Shown: in pieces, positions 11,736 to 24,700 of the stretch
Position numbering within the stretch: the first letter of the stretch is position 1
Layout: each line of letters starts with the position of its first letter
DNA from: Branchiostoma floridae
Lineage: Eukaryota > Chordata > Leptocardii > Amphioxiformes > Branchiostomatidae
Assembly: GCF_000003815.2 (NCBI RefSeq)
Contig: NC_049985.1
Location: 19,445,863 to 19,509,862, forward strand
Direction: 5' to 3'
DNA: 64,000 nucleotides
Notes under the pieces: model-generated
What the model saw: only the letters and a program-made list of their open reading frames with translations
Told to the model about the DNA's origin: nothing
Database searches by the model: none
Position numbers and translations under genes: made by a program

Positions 11736-12819
11736 TTTACTCGTAAAGCGGTTATGCAAGCTGTGCAAAGTGCCGAGCAGACCAGTACGTTGGCATGTCA
11801 ACGGTGCGCCTACTGGGGCAGTCGTTGCAGATAACAGCCTACACCACGCCACAGCGTTTGCTGCTGTGTACAACTTTGAAACTGGTAAGTACATGATGCA
11901 TTTATTCACAAAAATAATGCACAATGCCATATGTTTCCGTGAAACAGGCATGATGGATGACACTAACTTGCTTGGAACCATCTGGAGGAGTCCTTAGGTA
12001 ACAAGACTATATTAGGAAGTCACATGACTTGACTAGACCAATAGTAGACCAGCTGGTGACAACAGTTAGGTTTGAAACTAGATTTGAATCTCAGTTGCCG
12101 CTGCCGCTAGCCGCTACCGGACCAAGAAGTGAGTAGTGTAGCTCTCTAGTACATAGATTGTATATACATAGCAGTTACCGTTCTTAGTTCCGTATATGTC
12201 TGTCAGCAATGTCTGTTATCCCTTCCTAGTGTTTTGTGTATTTAATAATTAGTAGTGTGATCTCTTTGTAAAGATTGTTGTATGATAGATCAATTCTCTT
12301 TCAGCTGGAACCCCCGCGTGTCATCCCCGGCTTGTTTACAAATTGCCCGTTCCATAGTTAGTTAAATTCTCATATTATTTTGTGCCGCAGTGTATGTGCC
12401 GTAACGGCTGCTTCTAAACTTTCCTGTTCTGTTGTTCTAGCTGGCTTAATCTTTCATAGAACCAAGGAGAAACTGTAATCTCCTCACTAGGACCAATGTG
12501 ATTGTGTGCATATAAAATTCCATTCGTTCTCTGGGGATCCTTATCTGTGCCATCTGTGTGGCCCGCACCCTTTGATGATAGCCGACTCCAGATTCCTGCC
12601 TTTGTCCCCGTCTTGTCCTGCTGTGATTTTTATGGCCGTGTTGTTTGAATAATTTTACATGTACCGTTCATGGGTTCCGGGCAGTTACTAGCCGTTTTTT
12701 TCCATTCCAGCCGCTGAGCCTCTGTTTCCCAATTGCCTGTCCTGCCATGCCGACGACCGAGGCCTACCTCCTGGTAACACTTACGACAGTCTGTGACCGG
12801 TGCCGTTTAATCCTGCCAG

Positions 12820-13038
12820 AACTGTTTCTACTCTGAAGACGGACAGTGCCTGGACTATGCAATGGAACGGACTTTCCTCGAGACGTGCCGTCGATATTGC
12901 AGGGTCTTGCCAGAGCATCTTCCGTCGCCAATGATCGTCCACTACCACAAAGACGCAGAAGAGGGCGCCCCGGACGATGATTCCACAGTCAACACGATAC
13001 GGACTTATAGAGGACTTGAAAATGGACTGTCGTACTGA
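12820..13038 (+). CDS. Candidate terminal exon inside the CACTA-like element
   Basis: After an acceptor 'taatcctgccag' the frame runs 72 codons to a TGA at 13036. It contains five cysteines in NCFYSEDGQC and TCRRYC, then an acidic Asp/Glu-rich tail ending RGLENGLSY. An in-frame stop lies just upstream of the acceptor, so the segment is coding only if spliced. A possible upstream exon ends at a gtaagt donor near 11884, with residues VRWHVNGAPTG, but its phase (1) does not match this one (0). It may be an element-encoded protein or a captured host exon. No family is recognised. Confidence 0.3.
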   Translation, partial: NCFYSEDGQCLDYAMERTFLETCRRYCRVLPEHLPSPMIVHYHKDAEEGAPDDDSTVNTIRTYRGLENGLSY

Positions 13039-13954
13039 TTTCGTAATGACATTTTTGTCCTACGAATATTGATTGTATGGTTTATAACGTTAGACTTGTG
13101 TCGGATACTGTACATTTGATATTGTACATTTAAACTGATCAGTTTTGTTATGATGTTATTGACTTGGGCTTGATATTATTGGATCTGACAGTGAACTGTT
13201 TCATTTTGGCTTCATTCGAGCTTCACTTTTTGTGAAGACCAATGAGGTTGTAGTGAGCTAAAACTTCCTTGGTAAGACAGAGACAAATGCATATTGATTT
13301 GCCCCTTGACGTTAACATGATCTGTTCCTCCACATAATGTATTTGTTGTGATACTTGTGTCATCTGATTTATACAGGAAAGTCTTTGAAAAGCTTTCACA
13401 AAATGTAGCCTTACCGAGTTAGCATTTTCGGGGTTAAAACGGACAGGAAACGTTAAATATTAGGTATTTAGCATGATCGTAAAGTTACTGGATATTCTGA
13501 AATAATGTGTTGTATTGTTCCTATGATGTTTCAGTATATCTTAAGTTTATGCAACCTTTCCGGGGCGTAATAGCCCCGAACGCGCTCAGAAAATATGAAA
13601 TGTTCGGAACGTGTTTTGTCTCCAAAGAGTCCTAGAACGTTCCATTACTTGAAATCCGGATATGCGACATGATTATATGGTCCCATTCTTGACTCCTGAA
13701 ATTATCCGGATTAATACGAAATATTCGGAACGTGGTTTGTCTCCAAAGAGTCCGAAAACGTTCCATTACTGGAAATCCGGATATGAGGCAGGAATTAAAT
13801 GGTCCCGTTCCGGACTCCTGAAATTTTCCGAAAACGCAGGGGAGTCATGTCAGATTTCGTCCGGATATTGTCCGGATATATCCAGAAACGGTCCCGATCC
13901 GGATGTATACAAACATAGAAACGTCCGGAAATGACACCCTTTCGCACAGTGTTA

Positions 13955-15330
13955 GTGCCCTTTATATCATACATTTCGTTCCCAAAAGTCGCTTGGTCCG
14001 GCCCCGCTTTGGAATATGACGTAGGCCAGACTGTCGCTGCTAAGTGCCGGTATGACAGTCTAAGGGAGGGGGTCATTTACCCTACCGGGGAGGGGGGAGG
14101 CACGCGCGGATCCAGGGGGAGGCGCGCCAGGCGCGCGCCTCCCCCTTCAGCTGGCAAAAAAAAAATGAGCAAGATAAACCCAGGCTACTAGGGGTCTTCG
14201 GAAGTTATGCCAAGAATATTGACAACGTTATAAAACTAACTCGCTTATTTGAAAGGAGATTTTCTGGTAATTATTTAGAGAAACTTGCAGTTTGCAATTG
14301 ATATTGGGTCTTTCGAGTCACGTAAACTTACGGTAAAGGCCCGGGGCGCGACCGCATCAATTTCTCCCCATGAAACTGGTGGGTCGCTGTATTAAAGCCA
14401 AAATCGGCGCTCGAAAATATAGAAAGAGCGTGAAAATTTTGTAAGATCTCCAGAAAATCAGCGGAATTTAATTATTTTTGATAAACTGGTGATTTCTATC
14501 GTCCGTCATCAGAGAGACGCAACCGATCGACCCCGCCTTAGGAAAATCGGCGTCGTGCGCCGACACCCCTCTCCCCACTCCAGTTCTGATCAGTCGCCGC
14601 AATGACCGTGCTGACGGTTTTGTTGTCATCTTCCCCCGATTAATCGTCATCAATTGCCACCGCAGAAGCAAAAAGAGTCCGAGATATATGCAATTTCAAA
14701 TGCGTAACACACTTTCAAAATCGTCTCCGGCAAGCCGCTCAGATCCCACGAGACTTCTATGCGATTTTATAGGAGCGCGAGCCGCTTCGTGGTGAAGGGC
14801 AAATCGTCAGCCAGGTACAAATAATAATAACAAGGAGGAACTAGCCTTCGTTTATAGGTTTGTTGGGTTTGTCCTCAGTGGTAGTTGCTAAAAATAGTAA
14901 AAAAACTAGACAGCCACAGACATGACAAAAAGTTAGTGTTAGTTTGCTTCTCAAATTTGCTCAGAGATGGCTCTAAAATGCACCAGAGAGCCTCTATTTA
15001 TTAAAAATTTTCTGGGGGAGGCCCCCCATACCCCCCCAACGAGAGGGGGAAACCCCCTCTCGTGCTCTCCCCCCGCGCAGCTTGCGCTGCGCGGCCGCGG
15101 CCTTCGGCCGCGTCATGGTGCGCGCCCCCCCCTTAGCAAATTTCTGGATCCGCCAGTGGGAGGGGGTTGTAAACACAGCCTAATTTTCAACTTGTAGGCC
15201 AGACATGTTTACACTCGGCGGATGGAAAATTCCACTGCATGAAATGCGCATGCACTTTTCACTGCATGGACAGATGGCACAGATAATCATCGTCTGGGGA
15301 ACCTGTTGGACGATGTCTCTGACCTGGGGT
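13955..15330. repeat. Dispersed repeat R1, copy split by insertions
   Basis: 13955-14100 and 15185-15330 together match 8500-8800. They are separated by the GC-rich element at 14101-15158, and the left side is cut by the CACTA-like element ending at 13951. Confidence 0.65.
14101..15158. mobile_element. Transposon with cggatccag terminal inverted repeats
   Basis: The ends are cacgcgcggatccag and ctggatccgccagtg. Just inside are strong GC hairpins: gggggaggcgcgc / gcgcgcctccccc on the left (14115-14146), and on the right cgagaggggg / ccccctctcg (15041-15062), gcgcagc / gctgcgc and gcggccg / cggccgc (15075-15112). The related copy at 8640-8690 has only a G-rich run at the insertion point. About 1.06 kb, no recognised transposase; superfamily not determined. 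Confidence 0.6.
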
Positions 15331-15333
15331 TAG

Positions 15334-16722
15334 CCCTATTCAGACCGGTCTTTTGTGTCAATCCTGGACAGGGTGTTGGAGTGGGGGGTGGGAGTTAGAT
15401 TTTTTGAGGCCATCCACTCCTTCTAACTCCATAAACAAAAACCACGGTGGTCAAATTCGGGCTCAAAACCTCACATGTCTTGCCAAATTGGAACCTTGTT
15501 CCAAGATGTTCGATCTGCCGTAATTCGAACCCAACCTGTGTTCTATTCTTTGCTGTCATTGCAGGTAAAATAGTACTTTCTGGCCTTTTCCCCCAAGTGC
15601 CTTGAATCAGACAAAAAAAATAGTTTTTCACCAATATAAAAAAAATTTCTGGACAGTACATCTACACTCGTCTGTCACTATTTTGGGGTCCTGTAATATG
15701 TAACGAAGCTACTGGCGTTTGTGTTGGTGACCTTGAATATTGAAGGTGTTGTTTACACCGGTATCAATTACACCCTCCCGCTTTCCGTGCGGCATGACAT
15801 GCATGCAACCATCATTTAAGATCGCGACCAAGAAGAGTCCAACTAAACTCATTGACGGCTCAAAATTACCACAACGGTTTTCCCGAAATTTCTGTTTAGG
15901 GGATTTAAAAAAAAAATGCCTTTGGTTTTGAATTATCGGTAATTAAGTGCGAAAAACGCCATTTTACGCATATTTTTGACTGTAAATTTGCTTGAAATAA
16001 CAAAAATTCGAAATCCCAAAATCAAAAAAAAAAAAGTTTTTATTTTCCTCATAGATGGGGAAAAATATAAAATTGAAAATTTTTCATGACACATCCGGCC
16101 CATCATATCAAGAGTTTGGTCAAATTTAAGGCCTTCCTGAAGACAGAAAATAATCGTCTTTGGAAGCAAAATGTCATGTTGGAGGTGAAGATACCTCTTG
16201 GCCAGACCGCTGTGACACCGGACCTTGACCTGGATTTTCTGTACTGGTACCCACCCCTATTAGTTACTACTTGTGTTGCCAAGAGCAACATCGATGACGT
16301 CAAAATGACGTAATAAAACGGCCTCCAGCAAAACTATGATACCAATAAAACAAATAATCGCAAAAGACAAAGGTAATAGGCTAAAACGTTCTTTAAATGA
16401 TTTGGTGAAAAAAATACCAGGTAGTTACAAATAATGAGAGACAACAAGCTAGTTTTCCTTGATCTGGTCATATGGTCCACTATCTTAGATTTTTGGTCAA
16501 TGATTTTGACCGATTCCGTACTCAAATTAGCATAATTTATACATATTTGATTTTGAAAGATATTCAACTTAACATAAGATTTTATTCATGTAAAAAAATA
16601 GTAAGAATTTGGCAAATAAACATGATAAATAATTTGGTAGAACCGAAATAAGTGATTTTCATGTCAAATTCCTGTGTCAACAAACGGTTGCCATGGCAAC
16701 AAGCAAAAAAAATCGGCGCCCT
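15334..16722. mobile_element. piggyBac-like MITE, right end missing
   Basis: Starts ccctattcagaccgg after TTAG, a decayed TTAA. Similarity to the 2598-3551 copy runs to 'aaacggttgccatggcaac' near 16700 and then stops. It is longer than other copies because of extra internal sequence at about 15420-16240. Confidence 0.65.
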
Positions 16723-17032
16723 CGGAAGCAAATATCAGTTTTACAGATCGACTTGCAAATACTGTACATAATGCCAATTTTGTCTAATAATTCTTCACAA
16801 TTTTTACAGTTGCAAGGATCTAGGAAGACATTACTATCATGCAAAATTTACAGCGCTTCAGCTATGTTCGAAATCTCTCCTTCGTTGTGACAAGGTCGGC
16901 CAACATCAACCGTTTGTATCTGTGCGCCATAAAGGACTCCAGGAGGGCAACTACCACCCAGCAGTGGGTAAGAAGATTGAATTTTCGAAAGAACGTTTTT
17001 GTTAAAAAAAGAGGATAACTCAAGAATGGTTT

Positions 17033-17081
17033 GTCCTCAAATTTTGTATGCAGTACGTAACTGCATACAAAATTTGAGGAC
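17033..17081. repeat. Perfect 22-bp inverted repeat with 5-nt loop
   Basis: gtcctcaaattttgtatgc(agt) at 17033-17054 is exactly mirrored at 17060-17081 around the loop acgta. It is not followed by a T-run and lies in repeat-derived sequence. Confidence 0.9.
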
Positions 17082-17382
17082 AGCTTTAGTTATGGTTGAC
17101 CTAAGTATTACCTCCATGAAATGTCATGGAGGTTATATTTTCACTAGATTTCGTGTGTCTGTCTGGCAACAAGATAACTCAAGAACGGCTGGATGGATTG
17201 GTTTCATAATAAGTGTGTTGGTGGCTCGTGAGGAAAGCTAGAAATGATTAGATTTTTGGGCTTCCTTTGGTACTGCAGCGCAACTCCCGGTTTTGCTATC
17301 TCGTGTTCTGAACAAGCTGTGGTCACGAATTTTGAGTATTAGATTGTGCATGTGCTCAGGAAAAGTGACACAGGGTTGGGCC

Positions 17383-17482
17383 NNNNNNNNNNNNNNNNNN
17401 NNNNNNNNNNNNNNNNNNNNNNNNNNNNNNNNNNNNNNNNNNNNNNNNNNNNNNNNNNNNNNNNNNNNNNNNNNNNNNNNNN
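17383..17482. other. Assembly gap (100 N)
   Basis: Placeholder gap of unknown true size. Confidence 0.98.
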
Positions 17483-18751
17483 AACTTCAGAAGTAGATAA
17501 CTCAAGAAGGGAACAGAAAATTTTCATGATTTTTGGTAAGAGGATACCTTAGACAATGATGTAGAAGATGAAATACCGAGTATGCAAAATAGGACTACAT
17601 TTGCATAATTAATGAGAATAAGCTACCATACCATTTTTTAAGTATCTCTTGTCCCGGACCCGATATGGTCGTAACATTTTTGTGGATGATAGCTTTTAGT
17701 GTCATGACAAAGTGGGGCAAGTTTCAGCCCCCTAACATTTGGTTTTGGAACTGCAGGGGCATTTTTGTCAAGATATTCCAAATAGGATAACTGCAGAAAG
17801 GAATGACGGATCGACCTCATTTTAGACATGCGGGTAACTTAGGCAAAGATGTTTATAATGATATACAAGTTATGCAAATGAAAAAGTATTTCGCATAATT
17901 AATGTGGAAATTGCATAATTCCATTGTTTTCAATAACTGGACTTCAATAAATGTGATGATTGAAATTTTATACTTGTGACATGTGTATGTTAGTCAATGA
18001 TTAACATCAACCTCCTTAACTCATGTAAATGTGCAAGTCATTCGCATAAACTGAACAAAAGCTCTTAATATTTCATGGAGGTATGAGGTCGCCGAACTCT
18101 AATTTAATTATGAAAGTGAGGATCTATAAAGGATAGTCAATAAAGAACGTTTATAAATGTATGTAACTTACAAAACTGAGAAAAAGAGGAACATAGACAA
18201 ATATGAAATATGCAAATATTCAAGGTAAATTTTTGGCGACGCCTCAGGGCCGAGCCTAATAGTATAGTATAGTTTTTATTGCCACATTTTTCTTTATCTA
18301 TCCCCAATTGCTAGCTTCCTTTTGCCTTATTGTACATTGCTTTCTCACTGTAAACTGAGTAACAACGCTTGTCCTACGGTCAGAACAAAAGCACAAGATA
18401 AGCAGAAAAAAACAGGGCATGTTTTTGTGAGTTGTGGAATGTCAGCAGGACTGTAGTGAAATCTGTATCTGTACTGTACTATAGACTACTGCAGCCGCTC
18501 GTCGTCGATATTGATGCTCTTGTGCTTTATCGTAGTCTAATCTCAAAGCAGATCCTACGGTAGCATAACATAGAATCAAAAGCTGGTAGTGGAGTGAAGC
18601 AGGCCTTGGAGTGTGTTCCGCTACTTTTAAGAAGATAAGGTAAAGCACAGGGTACAAACTATCTTCTCCCACCATTTCATCCTGAGTATTCCTGACCATT
18701 ATGTTAGCTTGCGTGGCCAGCTTTCTTGAATAGGATTTCTTGTTTCCCCAG

Positions 18752-21700
18752 ATGTTGCGACAAGTAAGGATGAACCAACATGGCAGCGGAGCGAGCGCCG
18801 TGGAAAAAAGCAACAAGAGGGATGACGTCAGGAGAGACGACGTCATGAAGGACCTTGACGTCATCACTCGTGACGTACCCTCTGCCCTGATGCCCGTCGT
18901 GGGGGGTCTCACCTCACGGCGCAAGCGCGTGCCCTACTGGTATACGTACGACACTCGAGGGTCGGAGATTTATGAGGAGTATGTGTTAATTGTTCTCACC
19001 CTCAAGGTGCAATCTCACTGTACTTGCGTCAAGCTTGCGTCACTGCTGGTGGTGGTTCGTCTGAGCCTTAAATTCTTCCCTTATGTTTCAGGGTGGCGAC
19101 AACATCTAAGACGTATTTAAACTGGCATAAGGAGCACAGCGTGCTCCAGAGTCATAGCGACGACATTGCAGCCGAAACGACGTCCCCTGTCATCTTGGTG
19201 GAGCTCGGCAGCGGCGCTTCCTCCAAAACCCGCTTGATCCTAGAGGCGATGCTGAAGCGTCACGGAACCCTGACGTTTGTGCCAGTGGATGTGTCCAAAG
19301 GTAAGGCTTATGTAAGGTCAATTGTGCTGGTGCCTGTCGGGGATGTAAAAGTCTAATGAGATTCTCCTGTTAGCTTTCGAGAAGAGATGCCTGATGGCGA
19401 GTCTCAGTGTTTCACTCCGTGATCGTATTTCGAATAAGTAAATAAGAGCGAGACTGGTTATAGAAAACACCATTGTCGATGCCATCAGACTCAGATTACT
19501 AAGGTGGTTTGGTCACGTTGTCAGAAGACCACCAAACACAATAGTCCACAAAACAAATTAATATCAAGATTTCCAAAAGCGCAGGCCACGGGAGAGACCC
19601 CCGAAGTGATGAAGAGACCAAATTGCAAAGGACATCGGACAGAGTATCAAGTTTGCGGAGATGAGTGCGAAGAATCGTGCACTTTGGAGAAATCTTACGA
19701 ACAGGAGCAAGGGGCCTTAGGCAGGTGGGCAGGTTGTCGGGGATGTAGCCCCGGCTTCCCTTCCATGCCACAGATTTGTCCCGGTGGACTGCGGGATATC
19801 GGGGGTACTCCTCCGTGTTCATCGCGGTTAGGTCAGGGCGTTTAGCATTTCCGAACCGTGGCCAGGTCGGGCAGCTTTTAGGAGCAAATAGAACGATATA
19901 GCAAATANNNNNNNNNNNNNNNNNNNNNNNNNNNNNNNNNNNNNNNNNNNNNNNNNNNNNNNNNNNNNNNNNNNNNNNNNNNNNNNNNNNNNNNNNNNNN
20001 NNNNNNNNNGGGCGCTGGTTTGTGACCTAAGCCTTAGTTTTAGTCCATAAAACGTCAACCCCGTGTTTGGGCGGGCTTCCAAAAAATAGTACCCAGGGAG
20101 CCACATGGTGTCTTTTATGTTCAAAAAGGTTTTGTAGAGTGGAGTAGACCCATCAGTTCAGTTCATCCTCTTTTTGGAGGTGACACCTGTGTGCTCAAGC
20201 TATATCGGTATCTTTCGGACCTTAGTAAAACATTTGAAGCCCCATTCCTTTACCATTCAGCCTGTTACCCAGACAGTGTTTTGTCGCGTACTTTTATGTT
20301 TCAATGTCTATTCTTTTCCTTGGACAGAACACATCGAGGAGGTCGGTCAGCAGCTGGAGCGAGATTACGAAGGATTGACTGTGGAACCGTTCGGAGGTCT
20401 CTACATGGAAGGGATCCGCCATCTTTCCACCCGCAAGGAGCCGAAGATGCTGCTGTTCCTGGGTGGCAGTTTCGGCAACGTCTGCATCCACGAGCAGGTG
20501 GACATGATGAAAGAGGTCCGGGCACAGTTAACGGGTAGGCACTAGCTATAGTCAGTCATCACATGACTCTAGTAGGGCCTTCACACTAAAACCGAATTAG
20601 CTGGAATCAAGCAGAACCAGCCGGAATGAAGTATTTGCAAAATTCGCGCCACATTCGGGGCTATTCGGGTGGAAATTCCAAATGGACCTTATATCCCCTT
20701 CACACGAGAAGGAATGAGCCAAAATGTCGTCAGAAGGAAAATTTTCTTTCTATTCCTGGGAATTCGTGGTTTATTATAGAAATCCTAACTGCATTCCAGA
20801 CATTCTGGCAGGATTCGAAGTGGCTTCCGTTTCGGTTCTCCATCGAATGAGATAAGAAAGTTTGGAATGCCGTAGAATGTGGTCATACTGCAGTTAGAAT
20901 AGTTAAGACACACTTAGAATACACTTTGAATGCAGTTCAATATTTCTCCACTTTAAATGCACCTTTAATTTTTTTAGCATGTCAAAAACTTTCGGTACAG
21001 CCGAAAGAACGGGCACAAATATCTAGAAAGCAGTGAGATTATCGAGAATACACTACGAAATCCCAGGAATAGAGAAGAATTTTCATTCGGACGGCAATCC
21101 CGCTCATTCTTGCTCTCCTGTGAAGGGGTCTTGAAGGTCTTTACACGAGAAGCGGAATAAAGTCGGCATGCTGTCAGAATGGCTATTCTTTGCATGTTCC
21201 TGGGTGTTCAACATGCATGCTATAAATTCTCACTGCGTTCTGGATATTTCTGCCCATTGGAGCCGTCACGAATGTTTTTGTCATGCTCAAAGCTTTCGAG
21301 GTGCATTTGAATTGGAGAAATATCGAATGAAATTCAAAGTGCATTCTAACTGCAGTATGACCGCATTCTACGGCATTCAAACATTCTTGGAAACATTCTG
21401 ATCTCATTCGGTCGAAATATTAAATGGCAAGACTTATCAAATATTGCCAGAATGTGACCAAACGAATATGTTGAATACAATAAGAATGTGTAGAATGCGC
21501 GATAAATACCCTGAAATAGACAAAGAATAGTTATTTTGACGGCGTTTCGGCTTATTTTTTCTCGTATGAAGGTGATATAAGATTCATTTGAAATTCCCAT
21601 CCGAATGTGGTACGACTATTGCAAATTCTTCATTCCGGGTGGTACTGTTTGATTCCTGCTGATTCGTTTTCAGTGGGAAAGCATAACACAAGTATTTTAT

Positions 21701-24700
21701 ACTCAGTCTGTCTACGTTTTTGTCATATTTTTCTTTTAATGCATGGCATGCATTTGCTCCTTTCACAACTGTTTCTCTTACTCTCTCTTTCTCTCTCTCT
21801 CTCTCTCCCTCTGCCACTTTCTCTCTCTCTCTCTCTCCCTCCCTCTCTCTCTCTCTCTCTCTCTCTTTCCATGTGCCGTTTAAACGGAGAAAATATGATG
21901 TTTCCGTACATATCTTCACAACACACGCGAATATATTCTTACGCCGACAACTGATGCTAGACCGTCATGCATTGCATGACTCGAGGGTTCATTATAGCAA
22001 CAGAAGTTCTTCTACTTCTACATCATAGTACATACATGGTATGGACAGAAACCTATGGACAAAGTGCCTCATGGCACATCTTCTACACAAGTGATGTGTA
22101 AAATAAATCACGATTAAATGCTTTCAGAATCGTTCATATACAGCGCAGTAAAGAACCTATTGTTGTTAGACGGGCGACATACGTAATATGGCAATTTTAC
22201 ACTTTCATCTGCTTCTGGTCCGTTCGGCGCCGACAACTTGCCAAAAAAGCGATATCCAATACCCCTTCAAAGTGAATATTTCAGGCTGATATCTCTCCAT
22301 AGCAATTTCCTTACTAAACACTACCCATGCGCCAGTTTAAACGGAGAAAACATCATGTTTCTGTACATTTCCTACAACGCACACAGATGTTTTCCTTTGT
22401 CGACAACTGATGCTAGACCGTCATGCATTGTATGACTCGAGGGTTCACTGTCCTCCTTCCAACCACGTACGTAGTACTGTAATAGTAATTACAGGACAAA
22501 GGTCGGTGGGGAACCCAAATGGAACAATAATCTTGTTGTGTTTAACTTATAGCGTTTAACATGCGACCAAGATAGGATAATAATAAAGTGTAACGAAATG
22601 ACCTTGCCATGTGTAACGAAATGACTTCGTGATGTAACGAACCGACTGTAACGAAAAGGCGATGTAACGAAACGACCGGTTACCTCTCTTTCTCTCTCTC
22701 TCTCTATATATGCATATATTGTAAATGCATCAATCAAATGTACTTAAAAATGTTTACTGAAGTCAAGTTTGCCATTAGATGACCCATGTAACATTAAATG
22801 TGCTTGTCTCTGTGATAATTTGCCAACTAACTGTTTCGACATCTAGCCAAGGACCGTTTCGTACTCGGGCTTGACATGAACATGGATCGGGAGTCTCTAC
22901 TGGAGGCCTATGGTCAACAATGGGCCAACAATGTGCTCAACAATCCCATCGATCGCCTGAATAAGGTGACATAAGTTGTTGTTTTAACAGGTTTGCAGGT
23001 GCAGGCGGTGGGGGTTCCGTATCGTTAACAGTCGTTGTCGTTTGAAACGGTCGATGGAAGATCCTAGCGCTTGATGACTTTTTTTCGTGAGATCGCATGG
23101 CGTGATTGGCAGCGCGTTGGGCTCTGGCCCAAGAGGTCCTGAGTTCGAATCCCGCTGTGCCATAGATCTTGTGCCCTTGCTAATTCGAAAAGGCACGACT
23201 GTCCTTTTCACGTACCGTTCGCACAAGACATCGACCGTTTTAAATGGCAAAAAAAAGTTTACAAGACGAAAGTTAGCAGAGGTGTTGCTTCGTTAGCAGG
23301 TTTGGGGTAACTAGTCATTGCGTCCTGCCGCGGTATGATTTGATGTAATGTACCCGACTCCAGGACTTCGATGGTGACATGGATGCGGCGAAGTTTGAAC
23401 TCGTCACCGAATTTATTGAGAACCCTGCAGACGGAGATACTCCGAGCTACGTTATGGGGTATTGGAGGAGCTTATCTGAACATCGCGTGTACTTTCGTAA
23501 GTTTGACATATGAATTTGACATTGACATTTGATATAAGGCCACAGCTAGTAAATTTTCTGGATGACATCTTCTGCAGACTGCAAAAAAAATGAGACAGGG
23601 CGAAAAAAAAAGTTGGGTTAAAAAAAAAGATTTAAAAAGAGACATCATAAACGTTGTAACACACTTTAAGTGACAAAATGTGGCATTGTAGCCGACGACG
23701 CATTTATTCCAGTATTTAAGAAGTGTACTAGAAGTGACACTAGTGTGGTAGACTTGCATCACTAACCGTGTTGGCAACTAATCATGGCTTCCATATTGGT
23801 GCCACTCTTATAACATTACTGTGCAGCAAGTTTCTGCAAATACAGTCAAGGCTACCACTCTAGTGTCACTTCTACATAGAACTGATTAGGTTACAACACA
23901 ACTTATGTACCCATTTTGGTCTATTTGACAATCCCCGAAAAAGAAAAAAAATCTTCTTTTTTTTCGTCTGGAATTAGACAAAACTTAATGAGCGCGCGGA
24001 TGTCATCCATAAAATGTACTTGCTGTGGCCTAATTGTCGTTATTCAAGACCGCTATAAGTTCATCATTCGTCCGTAAACGCTTGGGCTTTGAGTAACTAA
24101 TGCAGATATACGGGCACGAACATGGCGGTGGACGCAGTGATGACATCACGTCACGTGAAAGCGCTCTGTTAGTATGCCAAATAGAAGTTTATCAAGAAAC
24201 TGAATCGGTCAGAGGTTTCAGGTAGCATCCATTACTTTTAGTTAACGACAATTAGCAAGATCTGTTAAAGACCAGGTTTTTGATCAAAACGCTGAATTGA
24301 TATAAAATGAGATTAATATTATATCTAGTGGTTTGAATATGTATGTATTTGCAGTATCTGATAAAATTGATTTCAAATTTTTGATGCTCTGATTATTATA
24401 GTTCGTTCCTACCTGCGGTCCTGTATGGCTAAAGATATACGTTTGAATCATGGATGCCTTCTTTGCAAGAGGTTTGAAAGTAGCCTGATTAAATCTCGCT
24501 TATAGCAGCCCGCCAAACATCCGCCGGCCCCCTAGAGGAGGGGAGGGGTCAGTTACAGCCCTGGACAGCGGAGTTTGTGTTACACAGACTAGTTTGAAAC
24601 TGACAACGTACGTTTTTGTCCTTATCCTCAACTATCAGGCAAACTTGGCCTCAACCTCGACTTCCAGAGGGGAGAGAAGTTTTTCTTCACGGACGGGCCG

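Larger units (their letters stand above)
10176..13951. mobile_element. CACTA/EnSpm-like DNA transposon, 3.8 kb
   Basis: Left terminus cactgtgcgaaagggtgt and right terminus acaccctttcgcacagtg are inverted repeats; pairing continues through the neighbouring 'ccggac'. The trinucleotide TTA flanks both sides (10173-10175, 13952-13954). CACT ends with a 3-bp target duplication are diagnostic of the CACTA superfamily. Both subterminal kilobases are full of ccgga(c/a) motifs, as expected for transposase-binding subterminal repeats, including a minisatellite at 11210-11735. No transposase domain was recognised, so it is probably non-autonomous. Confidence 0.8.
16723..18751. other. Repeat-derived region upstream of the methyltransferase gene
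   Basis: No coding exon is recognised. The phrase 'gataactcaagaa' recurs near 17016, 17169 and 17496, marking a diverged tandem or dispersed family. A perfect 22-bp hairpin sits at 17033-17081. 17383-17482 is a 100-N gap. An untranslated first exon and promoter for the gene at 18752 should lie near 18700 or further left, since an acceptor precedes the ATG. Confidence 0.4.

Noticed and set aside
11109-11997. Protein encoded by the repeat units (SGQYHE repeats)
   Set aside because: The frame is open only because the 70-bp units lack stops in that frame; unit lengths and variants do not preserve a protein.
17033-17081. Transcription terminator or pre-microRNA
   Set aside because: The stem is perfect but short (22 bp with a 5-nt loop) and is embedded in repeat sequence of a eukaryotic genome; no support for either role.
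21584-21954. Arg-Glu and Leu-Ser repeat frames
   Set aside because: Translation of the CT microsatellite at 21775-21868.
23091-23165. Functional tRNA gene
   Set aside because: The acceptor stem pairs, but the T stem does not and the anticodon loop is 6 nt; the sequence continues into a SINE-like tail.
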